This document shows, in pieces, positions 24,111 to 33,346 of a stretch of DNA of 64,000 nt; the first letter of the stretch is position 1; every line of letters begins with the position of its first letter. Position numbers and translations under genes: made by a program. The stretch spans positions 1 to 64,000 of the forward strand of contig JADLDB010000074.1 of NCBI GenBank assembly GCA_020846875.1, in the 5' to 3' direction. The DNA comes from Myxococcales bacterium. Its GTDB lineage: Bacteria > Myxococcota > Myxococcia > Myxococcales > Myxococcaceae. The notes below the pieces were generated by a model. That model was not told the origin of the DNA. It did not search any database and worked only from the letters and a program-made list of their open reading frames with translations.

Positions 24111-25834
24111 CGGCCCAGCACCTCGCGCGCTGAGCGGACCAGGCCCGCCGCGTCCAGGCCCAGCTCGGCGCGCTGCGCCCGCGCCTCACCGTGGGGGATG
24201 AAGCGTTCCCCGGGGAGCGCCACCAGCTTCACCGGTGCCCTCACGCCCCGGCCCGCGAGCAGCTCCAGCACCGCCGCGCCGAGGCCGCCGCGCGACGTCC
24301 CCTCCTCCACCGTCACCAGCGCGCCCTTCGCCGCCTCGAGGGTGGCCGCTTCGTCCAGCGGCAGTTGGCGCGCGTCCAGCACCGCCCAGCGCGGATCGGC
24401 CTGCGCCGCCTCCAGCGCGGAGAGGCCCGCGGGCCCGAGGGTGAGGAAGGTGAGCTCCGCTGCCTCGGGACGCTTCAGCCATCGCGCGCTCCCGGGCCGA
24501 CTCGCGGGCACTGCCACGCCTTCGGGCAGCGTGCCCCGCGGAAAGCGGATCGCCGTGGGGCCGCGCCGCGCCAGCGCTTCGTCCAGCATCGCCGGCAGAT
24601 CCTCCCCGCACACCGCCGCCAGCACCGAGACGTGCGGGAGCGCCCGCAGGAAGGACACGTCGTACGCCCCCTGGTGCGTGGCGCCGTCCGCCCCCACCAG
24701 CCCCGCGCGATCGACGGCCAACACCACCGGGAGCCTCGGCAGCGCCACGTCGTGCACCACCTGGTCGTACGCGCGCTGGAGGAACGTCGAGTAGATGCAC
24801 ACCACCGGCAGAAGCCCCGCGTGCGCGAGGCCGGCCGCGAAGGACACCGCGTGCTGCTCGGCGATGCCCACGTCGAAGACGCGCGAGGGGAACCGCGCCT
24901 GGAGCGCCTGGAGCGCGCTGCCCTCGATCATCGCCGGGGTGATCGCCACCACCTTCGGATCCGCCGCCATCCGCGCCTCGAGCGCCTGCGCGAAGCCGTC
25001 CGAGAAGGTGGCCTGCCCCTGCCGGCTGCGCACCAGCTTGCCGTCGCGCCACTCGTACGGCCCCATCGCGTGGCCGCGCGTGCGTGGATCCGCCTCCGCC
25101 GGCCCGAAGCCACGCCCCTTCTGCGTCAAGGCGTGCACCACCACCGGCTTCTGGCACCGCCGCGCCTGCCCCAGCGCGCGGGTGAGCGCGGACAGATCGT
25201 GCCCGTCCACCGGCCCCAGGTACACGAAGCCCAACGCCTCGAAGAAGCCGCGCGCGCTCCCGTCGCGCAGCAGCCGCTCCACCGCGCCGACGTTGGGGGA
25301 GATGCTCATCCCGTTGTCGTTGAGCACCAGCTTGAGCGGGACAGGCCCGTAGCCGACGTTGTTGAGCCCCTCGAAGGTCAGCCCGCCGGTGAGCGCGCCG
25401 TCGCCGACGATCGCCACCACGTCCCCGGACTGTCCCTGCCGCCGCTTTCCCTGGAGGATCCCCAGCGCCACCGACACCGCCGTGCAGGCGTGCCCCGCGG
25501 CGAGGGCGTCGTGCTCCGACTCGCGCGGATCGAGGAACGGAGCGATCCCCCCCGTCTGCCGCAGCGTCTCCATGCGCCCACGCCGCCCGGTGAGCAGCTT
25601 GTGCGCGTACGCCTGGTGTCCCACGTCGAAGACCAGGCGATCGACCGGCGACTTGAAGACCCGGTGCAGCGCGACGATCAGCTCCACCGCGCCCAGAGAG
25701 GCGCCGAGGTGGCCGCCCACCCGGCCGCAGAGGGTGACGATCTCTGCGCGGAGCTCTTCGCACAGGAGCGGGAGCTCGGCCTCAGGGAGCGCGCGCAGCG
25801 CCTTCGGGGAGTCGATGCGATTGAGGAGGGACAT
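24107..25834 (-). CDS. dxs: 1-Deoxy-D-xylulose-5-phosphate synthase
   Basis: Dxs condenses pyruvate and glyceraldehyde 3-phosphate in the first step of the MEP isoprenoid pathway, using thiamine diphosphate. The thiamine motif GDGALTGG is at residues 144-151 with NDNGMSIS later; [12 protein letters not shown] and [16 protein letters not shown] are typical. The transketolase pyrimidine and C-terminal domains follow ([49 protein letters not shown]). At 575 residues it is 50-60 shorter than many family members; the start [10 protein letters not shown] is the normal one, so the shortening is internal or C-terminal. It lies next to a polyprenyl synthase gene, so early and late isoprenoid steps are cotranscribed. 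Confidence 0.96.
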   Translation of the reverse strand: MSLLNRIDSPKALRALPEAELPLLCEELRAEIVTLCGRVGGHLGASLGAVELIVALHRVFKSPVDRLVFDVGHQAYAHKLLTGRRGRMETLRQTGGIAPFLDPRESEHDALAAGHACTAVSVALGILQGKRRQGQSGDVVAIVGDGALTGGLTFEGLNNVGYGPVPLKLVLNDNGMSISPNVGAVERLLRDGSARGFFEALGFVYLGPVDGHDLSALTRALGQARRCQKPVVVHALTQKGRGFGPAEADPRTRGHAMGPYEWRDGKLVRSRQGQATFSDGFAQALEARMAADPKVVAITPAMIEGSALQALQARFPSRVFDVGIAEQHAVSFAAGLAHAGLLPVVCIYSTFLQRAYDQVVHDVALPRLPVVLAVDRAGLVGADGATHQGAYDVSFLRALPHVSVLAAVCGEDLPAMLDEALARRGPTAIRFPRGTLPEGVAVPASRPGSARWLKRPEAAELTFLTLGPAGLSALEAAQADPRWAVLDARQLPLDEAATLEAAKGALVTVEEGTSRGGLGAAVLELLAGRGVRAPVKLVALPGERFIPHGEARAQRAELGLDAAGLVRSAREVLGR

Positions 25835-25862
25835 GGAGGTCGCGGTCTGCTCCTCTCCTCGG

Positions 25863-25888
25863 CCCTCTCCCCCCGGTGGGGAAGAGGG
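25863..25888. other. Inverted repeat between dxs and ispA genes
   Basis: CCCTCTCCCC and GGGGAAGAGGG can form a ten-base-pair stem with one bulged A and a short loop. It has no following T-run on either strand, so it is a poor terminator; it could be a repeat element or an RNA processing or stability site between two co-directional genes. Confidence 0.45.
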
Positions 25889-25891
25889 AGG

Positions 25892-26794
25892 TCAGTTGCT
25901 GCGCTCGATGGAGTAGCGGGCCAGCGCCGCCAGGGGACCGGGCTCGGGCTCGAGCAGCTTCACCGCGTCCACCGCGCGGGCCACGTGATCCTGCGCCATC
26001 TTCTTCGAGGCCTCGAGCCCCACCACCGCGGGGAAGGTGTGCCGCCCGGCCGCCGCGTCCGCCCCGGTGGGCTTGCCCATCACCTCGGCCGAGGCCGTCA
26101 CGTCCAACAGGTCGTCGGCGATCTGGAAGGCGAGGCCGATCGCGTCACCGTAGAGCTCCGCCGCGTTCACCGCCGCCTCGTCCCCGCGCCCGGCGATCGC
26201 CCCCATCCGGCACGCGGCCTTGATCAGCGCCCCGGTCTTCATCCGGTGCAGGCGCACCAGGTAATCCAACTGCGCCGGGCGATCCTCGGCGATGTCCAGC
26301 ACCTGCCCGCCCACCATGCCGCCCGCGCCCGCCGCCAGCGCCAGCTCCGACACCAGCCGCCCCCGCACCGCCTGCTCGGCCGAAGGGCCCGTGGCCAGCA
26401 GCGCCAGCGCGTCGGTGAGCAGCGCGTCGCCCGCGAGGATCGCCATCGCCTCGCCGTACACCTTGTGGTTGGTGGGGCGGCCGCGCCGCAGCTCGTCGTC
26501 GTCCATCGCCGGCAGATCGTCGTGCACCAAGGAGTAGGTGTGAATGCACTCCACCGCGCAGGCGGCGTCGTTGGCCGGCTCCCCGCCCCCGTTGGAGGCG
26601 CGCGCGGTCGCGTCGGCGAAGGCCAGGCACAGCACAGGCCGCAGCCGCTTCCCGCCGTCCAGCAGCGAGTAGCGCATCGCCTCCGCCAGCTTCGCGGGGC
26701 TGCGCCGGGCGATCGCCTCCAGCCGGCTCGCCAGCAGCGCCTCCACCCGCCGCTGCTGCATGGGCAACCAGGACTCGAGGGAGAAGGTCGACAT
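25892..26794 (-). CDS. ispA: Polyprenyl (farnesyl/geranylgeranyl) diphosphate synthase
   Basis: 300 residues from the ATG at 26794, which has GGAG seven bases upstream; the GTG one codon earlier is the less likely start. It has the first aspartate-rich motif HDDLPAMDDDELRRG (residues ~91-105), the lysine region LLDGGKRLRPVL and the second motif FQIADDLLD (~222-230). These are the prenyl-chain-lengthening sites for Mg-diphosphate binding. Product chain length cannot be fixed by eye, though small residues near the first motif fit a C15-C20 synthase. Placement beside dxs supports the isoprenoid role. Confidence 0.93.
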   Translation of the reverse strand: MSTFSLESWLPMQQRRVEALLASRLEAIARRSPAKLAEAMRYSLLDGGKRLRPVLCLAFADATARASNGGGEPANDAACAVECIHTYSLVHDDLPAMDDDELRRGRPTNHKVYGEAMAILAGDALLTDALALLATGPSAEQAVRGRLVSELALAAGAGGMVGGQVLDIAEDRPAQLDYLVRLHRMKTGALIKAACRMGAIAGRGDEAAVNAAELYGDAIGLAFQIADDLLDVTASAEVMGKPTGADAAAGRHTFPAVVGLEASKKMAQDHVARAVDAVKLLEPEPGPLAALARYSIERSN

Positions 26795-26827
26795 CACGTC
26801 ACTCCAGGCGTCACCAGGTTTCGTCCT

Positions 26828-27157
26828 TCAGAAGGGCACGTCGTCATCTTCGGCGGGTGGCAACACCGGGCGCTTCGCGGCGGTGCCACGCGGCGGGGCG
26901 GGCGCGGCCGGCGCCTCAGAGGCCTCGGACACCTTCAGCGGCGTGGCCCGGCCGTCCTCGGACACCAACTGCTCGATCCGCTTCTCGGCGTCGGCGAGCA
27001 GCTTCTCGCCCTGCTTCACCAGCGCGATGCCCTCGGCGAAGCGCTCCAGAGACTCCTCGAGCGACAGCTCGCCGCCCTCCAGCGCCTCGACGATCTGCTG
27101 GAGGCGCTCCACCACGTGTCCGTACTGACCGGCTCCGGCTGGCTTCTCTCTGGCCAC
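26828..27157 (-). CDS. xseB: Exodeoxyribonuclease VII small subunit with extended tail
   Basis: 109 residues from a GTG. Residues ~14-70 match the family (QYGHVVERLQQIVEALEGGE, LSLEESLERFAEGIALVKQG). Most XseB are about 80 residues; here the last ~40 are a Pro/Ala-rich tail ending in acidic EDDDVPF. XseB assembles on XseA to form exonuclease VII, which degrades single-stranded DNA. It lies 14 bases after xseA and 33 before ispA. Confidence 0.92.
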   Translation of the reverse strand: MAREKPAGAGQYGHVVERLQQIVEALEGGELSLEESLERFAEGIALVKQGEKLLADAEKRIEQLVSEDGRATPLKVSEASEAPAAPAPPRGTAAKRPVLPPAEDDDVPF

Positions 27158-27171
27158 GGGAGGCCTCTACC

Positions 27172-28788
27172 CTACTTCTTGGCCGGCTTTAAGCCGGTCA
27201 CGTTGGCCTCCAGCTGGTCCTGGGCCAGCGTGAGGCGCAGCCGATCGCCCACCTTCACGTCCGAGGCGCGCCGCACCACCTTCCCGTCCGCCTCGCGCGA
27301 GGCGATCGCATAGCCGCGGCCCAGCACCTTCAACGGGCTGAGCGCGTCAAGTCGCTGGGCGAGGGCGATGAGGCGCTGCCGCTCGGACTTGAGCCGCAGC
27401 CGGGCGAGGCCGGAGAGCCGCCCCGCGTCGTGGGCCAGGGCCTGCCGCGCGCGCACCAGGGCCGGGCGTGGAGAGGCGCGCTCCAATTCGAGCGACAGGC
27501 GGGCCAGCGCCGTTCGCTGCTCGCGCACCAGCCGGGAGCCCACCACCACCAGCCGCCGCTCCAGGGCGTCGAATTCCGCGCGCCGGGCCTCGAGCCGCGC
27601 CTGGGGGCGGGCCGCCTGCAGCCGGACCAGCAGTCCCTCCAGGGAAGTCTCCCGATCGCGCACCGCCCGGCGCAGGGCGCGGGCCATCCGCTCGGCGGCG
27701 TCGGCCAGCCACAGCCGCTGGCCGGACAGCGCGCGCCGGGGATCGCCCAACTGCCCCTCCAGGGCCTTGAGCTGGTTGCGAGAAGCGAGCAGCGCCTTCT
27801 CCGCGGCGCGCGTCATCCGGGCGCGGGCGTGCTTGAGGCCCAGCTCCAGCTCGGCCAGCACCGGGGCCACGGCCTCCGCGGCGGCGCTGGGCGTGGGCGC
27901 GCGCACGTCGGCCACCAGATCGGCGAGGGTGGTGTCGATCTCGTGCCCCACCGCCGAGACGACGGGCACCGTGGCCTCGAAGATGGCCCGCGCCACCGGC
28001 TCCTCGTTGAAGGTCCACAGATCGTCCACGCTGCCGCCGCCGCGCGTCACGACGATCACGTCCACGTCGGTGCGGCACAGGGCGCGGATCGCCCGGCGGA
28101 TCTCCCACGCGGCCATGTCCCCTTGCACGCGCGCGTCGGCCACCACCACCGGCAGCCGCGGGTGACGGCGGTGCAGCACCTTCAAGAAGTCGCGCAGGGC
28201 CGCGCCGGAGACGGAGGTGACCACGCCCACCTTGCGCGGCAAGAGCGGGAGCGTCCGCCTCGGCCTGGTCCGCTTCTCCCCCAGCAGCCCTTCCGCCGCC
28301 AGCTTCGCCTTGAGCTGCTCGAAGGCCAGCGCCCGGGCGCCCACACCTTCTGGCTCGATGCGCTGGGCGATCACGCTGTACCGCCCCTGCACCTCGTACA
28401 CGTCCAGCGACCCTTCGAGGATCACCGACAGCCCGTCCTTCAGCTTGAACTTCAGGGTGCGCGCCGTGCTCTGCCAGACACGCACGTCGATGGAGGCTCG
28501 CTCGTCCTTGATCGCGAAGTACAGGTGTCCTCGCGCGTTGGGTCCGCGAAAGCCCGTCACCTCGCCGCGCACCAGCACGCGGGCGAAGCGCGGCTCGATC
28601 AGCTCCTTGAGCTGGAAGGTCAGCTCGCTCACCGAGAGGACGCGCGGCTCCGGACGCGGCTGGCGCCAGGCGGGGACGCGCGCGGGCGGGAGCGGCCCGG
28701 GCGGTGGTGGTTGGGGAGGCGCCGTCTCGGCTTCCCTCTCCCCAGGGGCAGAGGGCGCTTGGGGTCCGAAGAGATCCTGCTGCTTCAC
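27172..28788 (-). CDS. xseA: Exodeoxyribonuclease VII large subunit
   Basis: 538 residues, longer than the usual 400-460 because of a Pro-rich disordered leader of about 45 residues. An OB-fold follows (LSVSELTFQLKELIE, GEVTGFRGPNARGHLYFAIKD), then the catalytic core (GVVTSVSGAALRDFLKVLHRRHP, DVIVVTRGGGSVDDLWTFNEE, SAVGHEIDTTLADLVAD) and the long coiled-coil C-terminal domain, ending in a beta-rich tail (GRGYAIASREADGK). The enzyme cuts single-stranded DNA in both directions. GTG start overlaps the FHA gene stop (GTGA), so its translation is tied to the Tad-linked gene upstream. Confidence 0.95.
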   Translation of the reverse strand: MKQQDLFGPQAPSAPGEREAETAPPQPPPPGPLPPARVPAWRQPRPEPRVLSVSELTFQLKELIEPRFARVLVRGEVTGFRGPNARGHLYFAIKDERASIDVRVWQSTARTLKFKLKDGLSVILEGSLDVYEVQGRYSVIAQRIEPEGVGARALAFEQLKAKLAAEGLLGEKRTRPRRTLPLLPRKVGVVTSVSGAALRDFLKVLHRRHPRLPVVVADARVQGDMAAWEIRRAIRALCRTDVDVIVVTRGGGSVDDLWTFNEEPVARAIFEATVPVVSAVGHEIDTTLADLVADVRAPTPSAAAEAVAPVLAELELGLKHARARMTRAAEKALLASRNQLKALEGQLGDPRRALSGQRLWLADAAERMARALRRAVRDRETSLEGLLVRLQAARPQARLEARRAEFDALERRLVVVGSRLVREQRTALARLSLELERASPRPALVRARQALAHDAGRLSGLARLRLKSERQRLIALAQRLDALSPLKVLGRGYAIASREADGKVVRRASDVKVGDRLRLTLAQDQLEANVTGLKPAKK

Positions 28789-30572
28789 TGCTTCTGCAGC
28801 TCCGTGACGCGCGCCTTCGCCTTCTGGTGGTACTCGTCATCGGGCGGCGTCATGGTCATCACGTCCTTGAAGAGCTTGATGGCCTCGTCGGGGCTGGTCT
28901 CCTTGAGCTGGTAGCCGCGCAGGTACACGTCCTTGGCCTGAGAGCGCGCCTCGTTCACCAGCGACTGCGCGCCCACATGCCCCGGGTCGGCCTCCAACAC
29001 CTTGCGCGCCAGCTCGATGGCCTTGCTCCAGTTGCCGGTCGTCTTGTACTGCGAGGCCTTGACGAAGAGCTTCGACACCAGCTGGGTGCGGATCTGCCGG
29101 GACAGATCGCTGGACTCGCCGCCGGCGATCTTCTTGTCCAGAGCGTACAGGCCGATCAGCTCGTTCTCGTTGAGGCTCTCCAGCTTCTTGGACTTGGCCT
29201 CGAACTCCTTGATCTGCGACTCCAACTGACGGCAGGGCGCATGCTTGTTGGCGCAGGCCTGGGCGAGGGACAGGGCCCCGGTGGCGTCGCCGCTCTTGAA
29301 GCGCTGCTGCACCTCGACCCAGGGACGATCGGGGGGCGGCGGCGCGATGGTGGGGTTCTTGATTCGGTAGATGGCGGTGTCGGCCTGCTTCTGCAGCTCC
29401 TTGGCGTCGCGATCCTCGGGCCGCGCCACCAGGATGTCCTCGCTCAGCGCCTTGAGCTTCTCCATCTTCTCCAGCTCGCTGGCGAAGGGGAGCAGCCCGC
29501 GGGCCTCGGTGAGCTTCTCGGCGATCTTCTCGTCCAGTTGATTCTTCAACGTGCGGACCGCGTTCTCCTGGGTGGTAGTCTTCACCGCCGTCAGCGCCGT
29601 GAAGGCCTTGCCCACCTCCCCCGCCTTGAGCGCCTCCCGGGCCGTCTCCAGGGCCTTCTGGGCGGGGATCTCGCGGTCGGCGATCTCCAGGTAGTTGGCC
29701 ACCTGCTTGGCCTCGTACTCGGGATCGAACTCGGTCATCTCCACCAGCTTCGCCTTGGCGTCGGCCCAGTTGCCCTGGCGCACCAGGTCCTTGGCCTCCT
29801 TGAACAGGCCGGCCATCTCGGCCTCGTGCTCGCGCTGCTGCTTGGCGGCGACCGCCTGCGCAGCCTTGCGCTTGTTGTCGATCGCCTTCCAGCCGACGAG
29901 GAGCGCGAGGATCACCACCAGGCCGCCGCCCACGGCGATGAACAGCTTCCGTTTCTTCTGGCGGGAGGCCTCCGGATCCTCCTGCATGCGGGAGGTCCGC
30001 ACCGGCCGGCCCCGCCCGGTGGAGCGCTCGATGCTGCCTCCCCCGGTGCGAGCCGTCCTCACCGGAGGCCTGCGGGCCGGAGCGCCGGTGTCCTGGGCCC
30101 CGTCGTCGCCGGTGTCGTCCGGAGCCCCTGCCCCGGCCGAGGCGCCGCCCGCGTCGAAGCGCAGCTCGCTGTCGCCGAGGCGGATCACGTCGCCGTTGGA
30201 CAGGGGCGTCTCGTCGGCCACCGCGTCGCCGTTGAGCAAGGTCCCGTTGCCCGAGCCGAGATCGCTCACCGCCCAGCCGTCCTCCGTCTTGCGCACCAGC
30301 GCGTGCTTGCGCGACACGGAGGTGTCGGGGATGGAGACCGGGTTGTCGGCGGCACGGCCGATCACCACCTCGTCGCCCTCGAGCACGAATTCCTGCCCCG
30401 ACGAGGGACCGGCCTCGCAGACGAGCTTCGCCTGGGGAGCCCGCTTCGCCGCTGCTCTCGCCGCCGACACCGCGCCCGTGGTCCGGCGGGGGGCCCCCGA
30501 GGGGCGCGCCGCGGCGCTGGAGGCCCCGCTGGTGGGACGGCGGCGGGGCGGCTGGTTGGGCGGAGGCGGCAT
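28785..30572 (-). CDS. FHA-domain membrane protein with C-terminal TPR-like repeats
   Basis: 595 residues. The first ~45 are basic and Pro-rich. An FHA domain spans ~48-130 (VVIGRAADNPVSIPDTSVSRKHA, SDLGSGNGTLLNG, LSNGDVIRLGDSELRF), with the Arg, Ser and Asn used for phosphothreonine binding. After a ~80-residue linker a basic stretch and one transmembrane helix follow (KLFIAVGGGLVVILALLVGW, ~220-245). The rest is helical and TPR-like, with coiled-coil character. So the FHA is probably cytoplasmic and the repeats periplasmic. It follows tadC by 28 bases and precedes xseA. FHA proteins often pair with Ser/Thr kinases; a role in regulating the Tad machine is inference. Confidence 0.88.
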   Translation of the reverse strand: MPPPPNQPPRRRPTSGASSAAARPSGAPRRTTGAVSAARAAAKRAPQAKLVCEAGPSSGQEFVLEGDEVVIGRAADNPVSIPDTSVSRKHALVRKTEDGWAVSDLGSGNGTLLNGDAVADETPLSNGDVIRLGDSELRFDAGGASAGAGAPDDTGDDGAQDTGAPARRPPVRTARTGGGSIERSTGRGRPVRTSRMQEDPEASRQKKRKLFIAVGGGLVVILALLVGWKAIDNKRKAAQAVAAKQQREHEAEMAGLFKEAKDLVRQGNWADAKAKLVEMTEFDPEYEAKQVANYLEIADREIPAQKALETAREALKAGEVGKAFTALTAVKTTTQENAVRTLKNQLDEKIAEKLTEARGLLPFASELEKMEKLKALSEDILVARPEDRDAKELQKQADTAIYRIKNPTIAPPPPDRPWVEVQQRFKSGDATGALSLAQACANKHAPCRQLESQIKEFEAKSKKLESLNENELIGLYALDKKIAGGESSDLSRQIRTQLVSKLFVKASQYKTTGNWSKAIELARKVLEADPGHVGAQSLVNEARSQAKDVYLRGYQLKETSPDEAIKLFKDVMTMTPPDDEYHQKAKARVTELQKQ

Positions 30573-30600
30573 CTCGTACCGGCTTTCTCGAAGCAGGCGG

Positions 30601-31488
30601 CTACCCGCCGACGTTTCCGAACATGAAGGCGAAGACGATGGGACCGAACAGCACCATGAAGACCGTGGGGAAGATGCAGGCGATCAGGGGGAAGAGCATC
30701 TTCACCGGCGCCTCGTTGGCCAGCTTCTCCGCGCGCTGGGTGCGCTCGATGCGCAGCTGCGTGGACTGAATGCGCAGCACCTTGCCGAGGCTGGTCCCCA
30801 TCTTGTCGGCCTGGATCAGCGCGGTGACGAACTGCGACAGGGCGGGCAGGTCGACGCGGGCGATCATCGACTTGAGCGCCTCCTCACGCGTCTTGCCCAT
30901 CTTCAGTTGCTTCAAGACCAGGGCCAGCTCATCGCGCAGCGGGCCGCCCTTGCCCTTCTCCACCACCTTGGCGAGCGCGGCGGTGAAGTCGAGGCCGGCT
31001 TCGACGGACAGGGTGAGGAGGTCCAGGTTGAAGGGCAGCGCGCGGCTGATCGCCAGGTGCCGCTTGTTGACTTTGTCGTTGGCCCAGATGAGCGGGTAGA
31101 AGAGGCCGATCGCCGCGCCGAGCAGCGACCACGCCGGGTTGAAGCCGATCGCGTTGACCACCACCAGGCCGAAGAGCAGCCCCACCACCAGGCCGATTTC
31201 CTGCAGGGCCATGATGTCCTCGGGCTTGTAGCCCTGGGGCTCGCCGGCCTTGATCAGCGTGCGGCGCATCCTGTCTTCGTAGCCGGGCCACATGAAGCGC
31301 CGATTCATCACCCCCAACTTGCGGATGACGACGCTGCCCGCGCCGGACATGCCGCCGGCCGACTCGTCCTTCACCTCGACCAGGAACGGCTGGACGAAGT
31401 TGGAGAGGCCCAGCCCGAACATCGCCGCGGCGCCGGCGGTGAAGATCGCCGCCGCAGCGATGAGGATGGTGGTCCACATTTCGGCCAT
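30601..31488 (-). CDS. tadC: TadC-type inner membrane platform protein
   Basis: 295 residues with a GspF/T2SF domain and about four transmembrane segments (residues ~5-25, ~115-155 and a C-terminal pair from ~265). The N-terminal half has WPGYEDRMRRTLIKAGEPQGY, and the T2SF core includes ALPFNLDLLTLSVEAGLDF and QLRIERTQRAEKLANEAPVK, then LFPLIACIFPTVFMVLFGP. TadC with TadB forms the base that the Tad ATPase drives to assemble Flp pili. It lies 22 bases after tadB and 28 before the FHA gene. Confidence 0.93.
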   Translation of the reverse strand: MAEMWTTILIAAAAIFTAGAAAMFGLGLSNFVQPFLVEVKDESAGGMSGAGSVVIRKLGVMNRRFMWPGYEDRMRRTLIKAGEPQGYKPEDIMALQEIGLVVGLLFGLVVVNAIGFNPAWSLLGAAIGLFYPLIWANDKVNKRHLAISRALPFNLDLLTLSVEAGLDFTAALAKVVEKGKGGPLRDELALVLKQLKMGKTREEALKSMIARVDLPALSQFVTALIQADKMGTSLGKVLRIQSTQLRIERTQRAEKLANEAPVKMLFPLIACIFPTVFMVLFGPIVFAFMFGNVGG

Positions 31489-31510
31489 GGCTTGAGCTCT
31501 CCGTTCGGGC

Positions 31511-32356
31511 CTAGATGTCGATATTGGTAATGCGCCGGATGATGAGGATCCCCAGGATCTCCATCACCATGATCGCGGCCACGAGGATGTAGCCGAAGAT
31601 GTGGTCGAGCATCGGCTGCATCAGGTCGGGCCGCATGTAGTTGAGCACCACGCCCAGCACGAGCGGCATGGCGGCCACCACCCAGCCCTGCAGCTTGCCC
31701 TGGGCGGTGAGCGCGTCGATCTTCCCTTCGAGGCGGAAGCGCTCGCGGATGGTGGTGGACAGGGTTTCGTACATCTCGGCCATGTTGCCGCCGAGCTGCC
31801 GGGAGATGTTGGTGGCGGTGGCGACCAGATCGAGGTCGTCGCTACCCACCCGCCGCGCCATGTTGTTGAGCGCCTCTTCCAGCGGCACGCCCAGCTTGGC
31901 TTCCTTCACGAAGAGGCCGAATTCCTGCTGCAGCGGCGGGTAGCTGTCCTTGGACACCTGCTCGATGGACTGCTGGAAGGTGAGGCCGGCCTTGAAGGCG
32001 TTGGCCATGGCCTGCAGCGCGTCGACCAGCTGGGCGTTGAACTTCTTGATCCGGCGCTTGCGGTAGTGCTTCACCATCATCATCGGCAGGAAGAAGCCGA
32101 AGACGGTGGCGCCGATCGCCACCAGCGGGTTGATGAGCAGGTAGCTGCCCACGCCCAGCAGGAGCATCGACGCGATGTTCAGCACCAGCATCTGCCGGGG
32201 GTCGATGAACAGAAACATGTCGCTCAAGTCGTTCATCGACTTGACGATGTAGCGCTCCTGGTACTGCTCGTAGGCCTTGGACAGCACCCCGAGCACCACC
32301 AGCATCAGGAAGAAGAAGCAGCCGGCGAAGAGGAGGCCGGCGATCGCGGCGAACAT
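31511..32356 (-). CDS. tadB: TadB-type inner membrane platform protein
   Basis: 281 residues with a GspF/T2SF domain. An N-terminal hydrophobic helix (LLFAGCFFFLMLVVLGVL), a pair near 70-110, the T2SF core (FNAQLVDALQAMANAFKAGL, FQQSIEQVSKDSYPPLQQEF, LVATATNISRQLGGNMAEMY) and a C-terminal pair ending VMEILGILIIRRITNIDI are visible. TadB forms a heteromeric platform with TadC. In M. xanthus the comparable Tad-like proteins belong to the Kil apparatus for contact-dependent prey killing; the match here is by gene type and location. It begins 27 bases after cpaB. Confidence 0.93.
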   Translation of the reverse strand: MFAAIAGLLFAGCFFFLMLVVLGVLSKAYEQYQERYIVKSMNDLSDMFLFIDPRQMLVLNIASMLLLGVGSYLLINPLVAIGATVFGFFLPMMMVKHYRKRRIKKFNAQLVDALQAMANAFKAGLTFQQSIEQVSKDSYPPLQQEFGLFVKEAKLGVPLEEALNNMARRVGSDDLDLVATATNISRQLGGNMAEMYETLSTTIRERFRLEGKIDALTAQGKLQGWVVAAMPLVLGVVLNYMRPDLMQPMLDHIFGYILVAAIMVMEILGILIIRRITNIDI

Positions 32357-32383
32357 GGGTGTGACGCCTCCTTCGCGTGGACG

Positions 32384-33202
32384 TTACGGCGCGGCTGGGG
32401 CCGTGGAGTCGCTGGCCGCGGCGCCCCGGATGACCTGGATGGTGTTGAAGCGCTTCTGCTGGAGCACCTTGGTGCGCTCGCCGGAGAGCAGCGTGTTGAT
32501 GGTGGCGCGGCCGCGCTCCTCGAGCACGTCGATGTCCTCCTCGTTGCGCAGGCTCATGGTGAGCGCGCCGAGCTCCTGAGAGAGGACAAGGATCTCGGCC
32601 TCCTCGGGGATCACCAGCAGCGACACGTTGTTGTAGTCACGCTGCCCTTCCGGCACGAGGTTGATGTTGGTGGTGCCGGTGATCTTCCCGGTGGCCAGGA
32701 CGATCACGTTCTGCAGCAGCGTCACCGCCACCTGCTCGCCCGTCTGCGGATCCTTGAAGGTGCCGATGATGTCGACGTGATCGTTGGGGCGCACCCAGCC
32801 GCCGACGGCGGTGGTGGACTTGGACTCGATGGTGATCGCCCGGGCCTTCTTCTGCACCTTGGAGGAGAGGCGCTCGGCGGCCTTGGTGGTCTCGAACTGG
32901 CTCCACAGCAGCGGATCGCCCGCCTGCAGCGGCACCAGCACCTTCTGGTTGACGATGTAGCTGGCGGAGTCGGGCTTGACCACCGACGAGGTGATGAACT
33001 GCTCGGGGATGGAGCGCTGGCTGATCATCTCCATCGTCACCACCGTACCCTCGGAGATGTCGACGGCCGCCACCACCACCGGCACCAGGTTCCAGCCCTT
33101 GCGCACGTCGGCCTCGCGCTTCTTGATCGCCGACCACGAGACGAGGAAGGCGACGATGCCAAGCACCGCAGCGACAATGAGAGGGGTCTTGCCCTTGAGC
33201 AT
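32384..33202 (-). CDS. cpaB: CpaB/RcpC-type pilus assembly protein
   Basis: 272 residues from the ATG at 33202, preceded by GGAG at a six-base spacing. Residues ~4-25 are a membrane anchor (LIVAAVLGIVAFLVSWSA). An SAF domain follows (VPVVVAAVDISEGTVVTMEM, QKVLVPLQAGDPLLWSQFE), then a second beta domain (VRPNDHVDIIGTFKDPQTGEQ, ALTMSLRNEEDIDVLEE). CpaB/RcpC is a periplasmic component of Tad systems that works with the outer membrane secretin, possibly through the cell wall. No secretin or ATPase gene lies beside it. A good promoter candidate lies 56 bases upstream. Confidence 0.92.
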   Translation of the reverse strand: MLKGKTPLIVAAVLGIVAFLVSWSAIKKREADVRKGWNLVPVVVAAVDISEGTVVTMEMISQRSIPEQFITSSVVKPDSASYIVNQKVLVPLQAGDPLLWSQFETTKAAERLSSKVQKKARAITIESKSTTAVGGWVRPNDHVDIIGTFKDPQTGEQVAVTLLQNVIVLATGKITGTTNINLVPEGQRDYNNVSLLVIPEEAEILVLSQELGALTMSLRNEEDIDVLEERGRATINTLLSGERTKVLQQKRFNTIQVIRGAAASDSTAPAAP

Positions 33203-33257
33203 GAAGGTCTCCGTCAAATGGACCGCGAACAGGGTTTTCGCGTGGAATGACGCGAAG

Positions 33258-33288
33258 ATGCTAGCAGACGGGAAATCAACGGTGTCAA
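33258..33288 (-). promoter_or_regulatory. Candidate promoter for cpaB-tadB-tadC operon
   Basis: On the minus strand TTGACA (33288-33283) and TAGCAT (33263-33258) resemble housekeeping -35 and -10 boxes. The 19-base spacer is long, but the boxes are good for this GC content and the gap of 144 bases upstream of cpaB suits a promoter. The same -10 context (GCTAGCATC) resembles those upstream of sgmT and the MshEN gene. Confidence 0.4.
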
Positions 33289-33346
33289 AGCAGATCGCCA
33301 CCGGCAGGCGCACACGCGCCCACCTGGCGTTGCTGCGCCCTGGCGG

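Noticed and set aside
25863-25888. Rho-independent terminator
   Set aside because: A good stem but no T-run on either strand; kept only as an inverted repeat.
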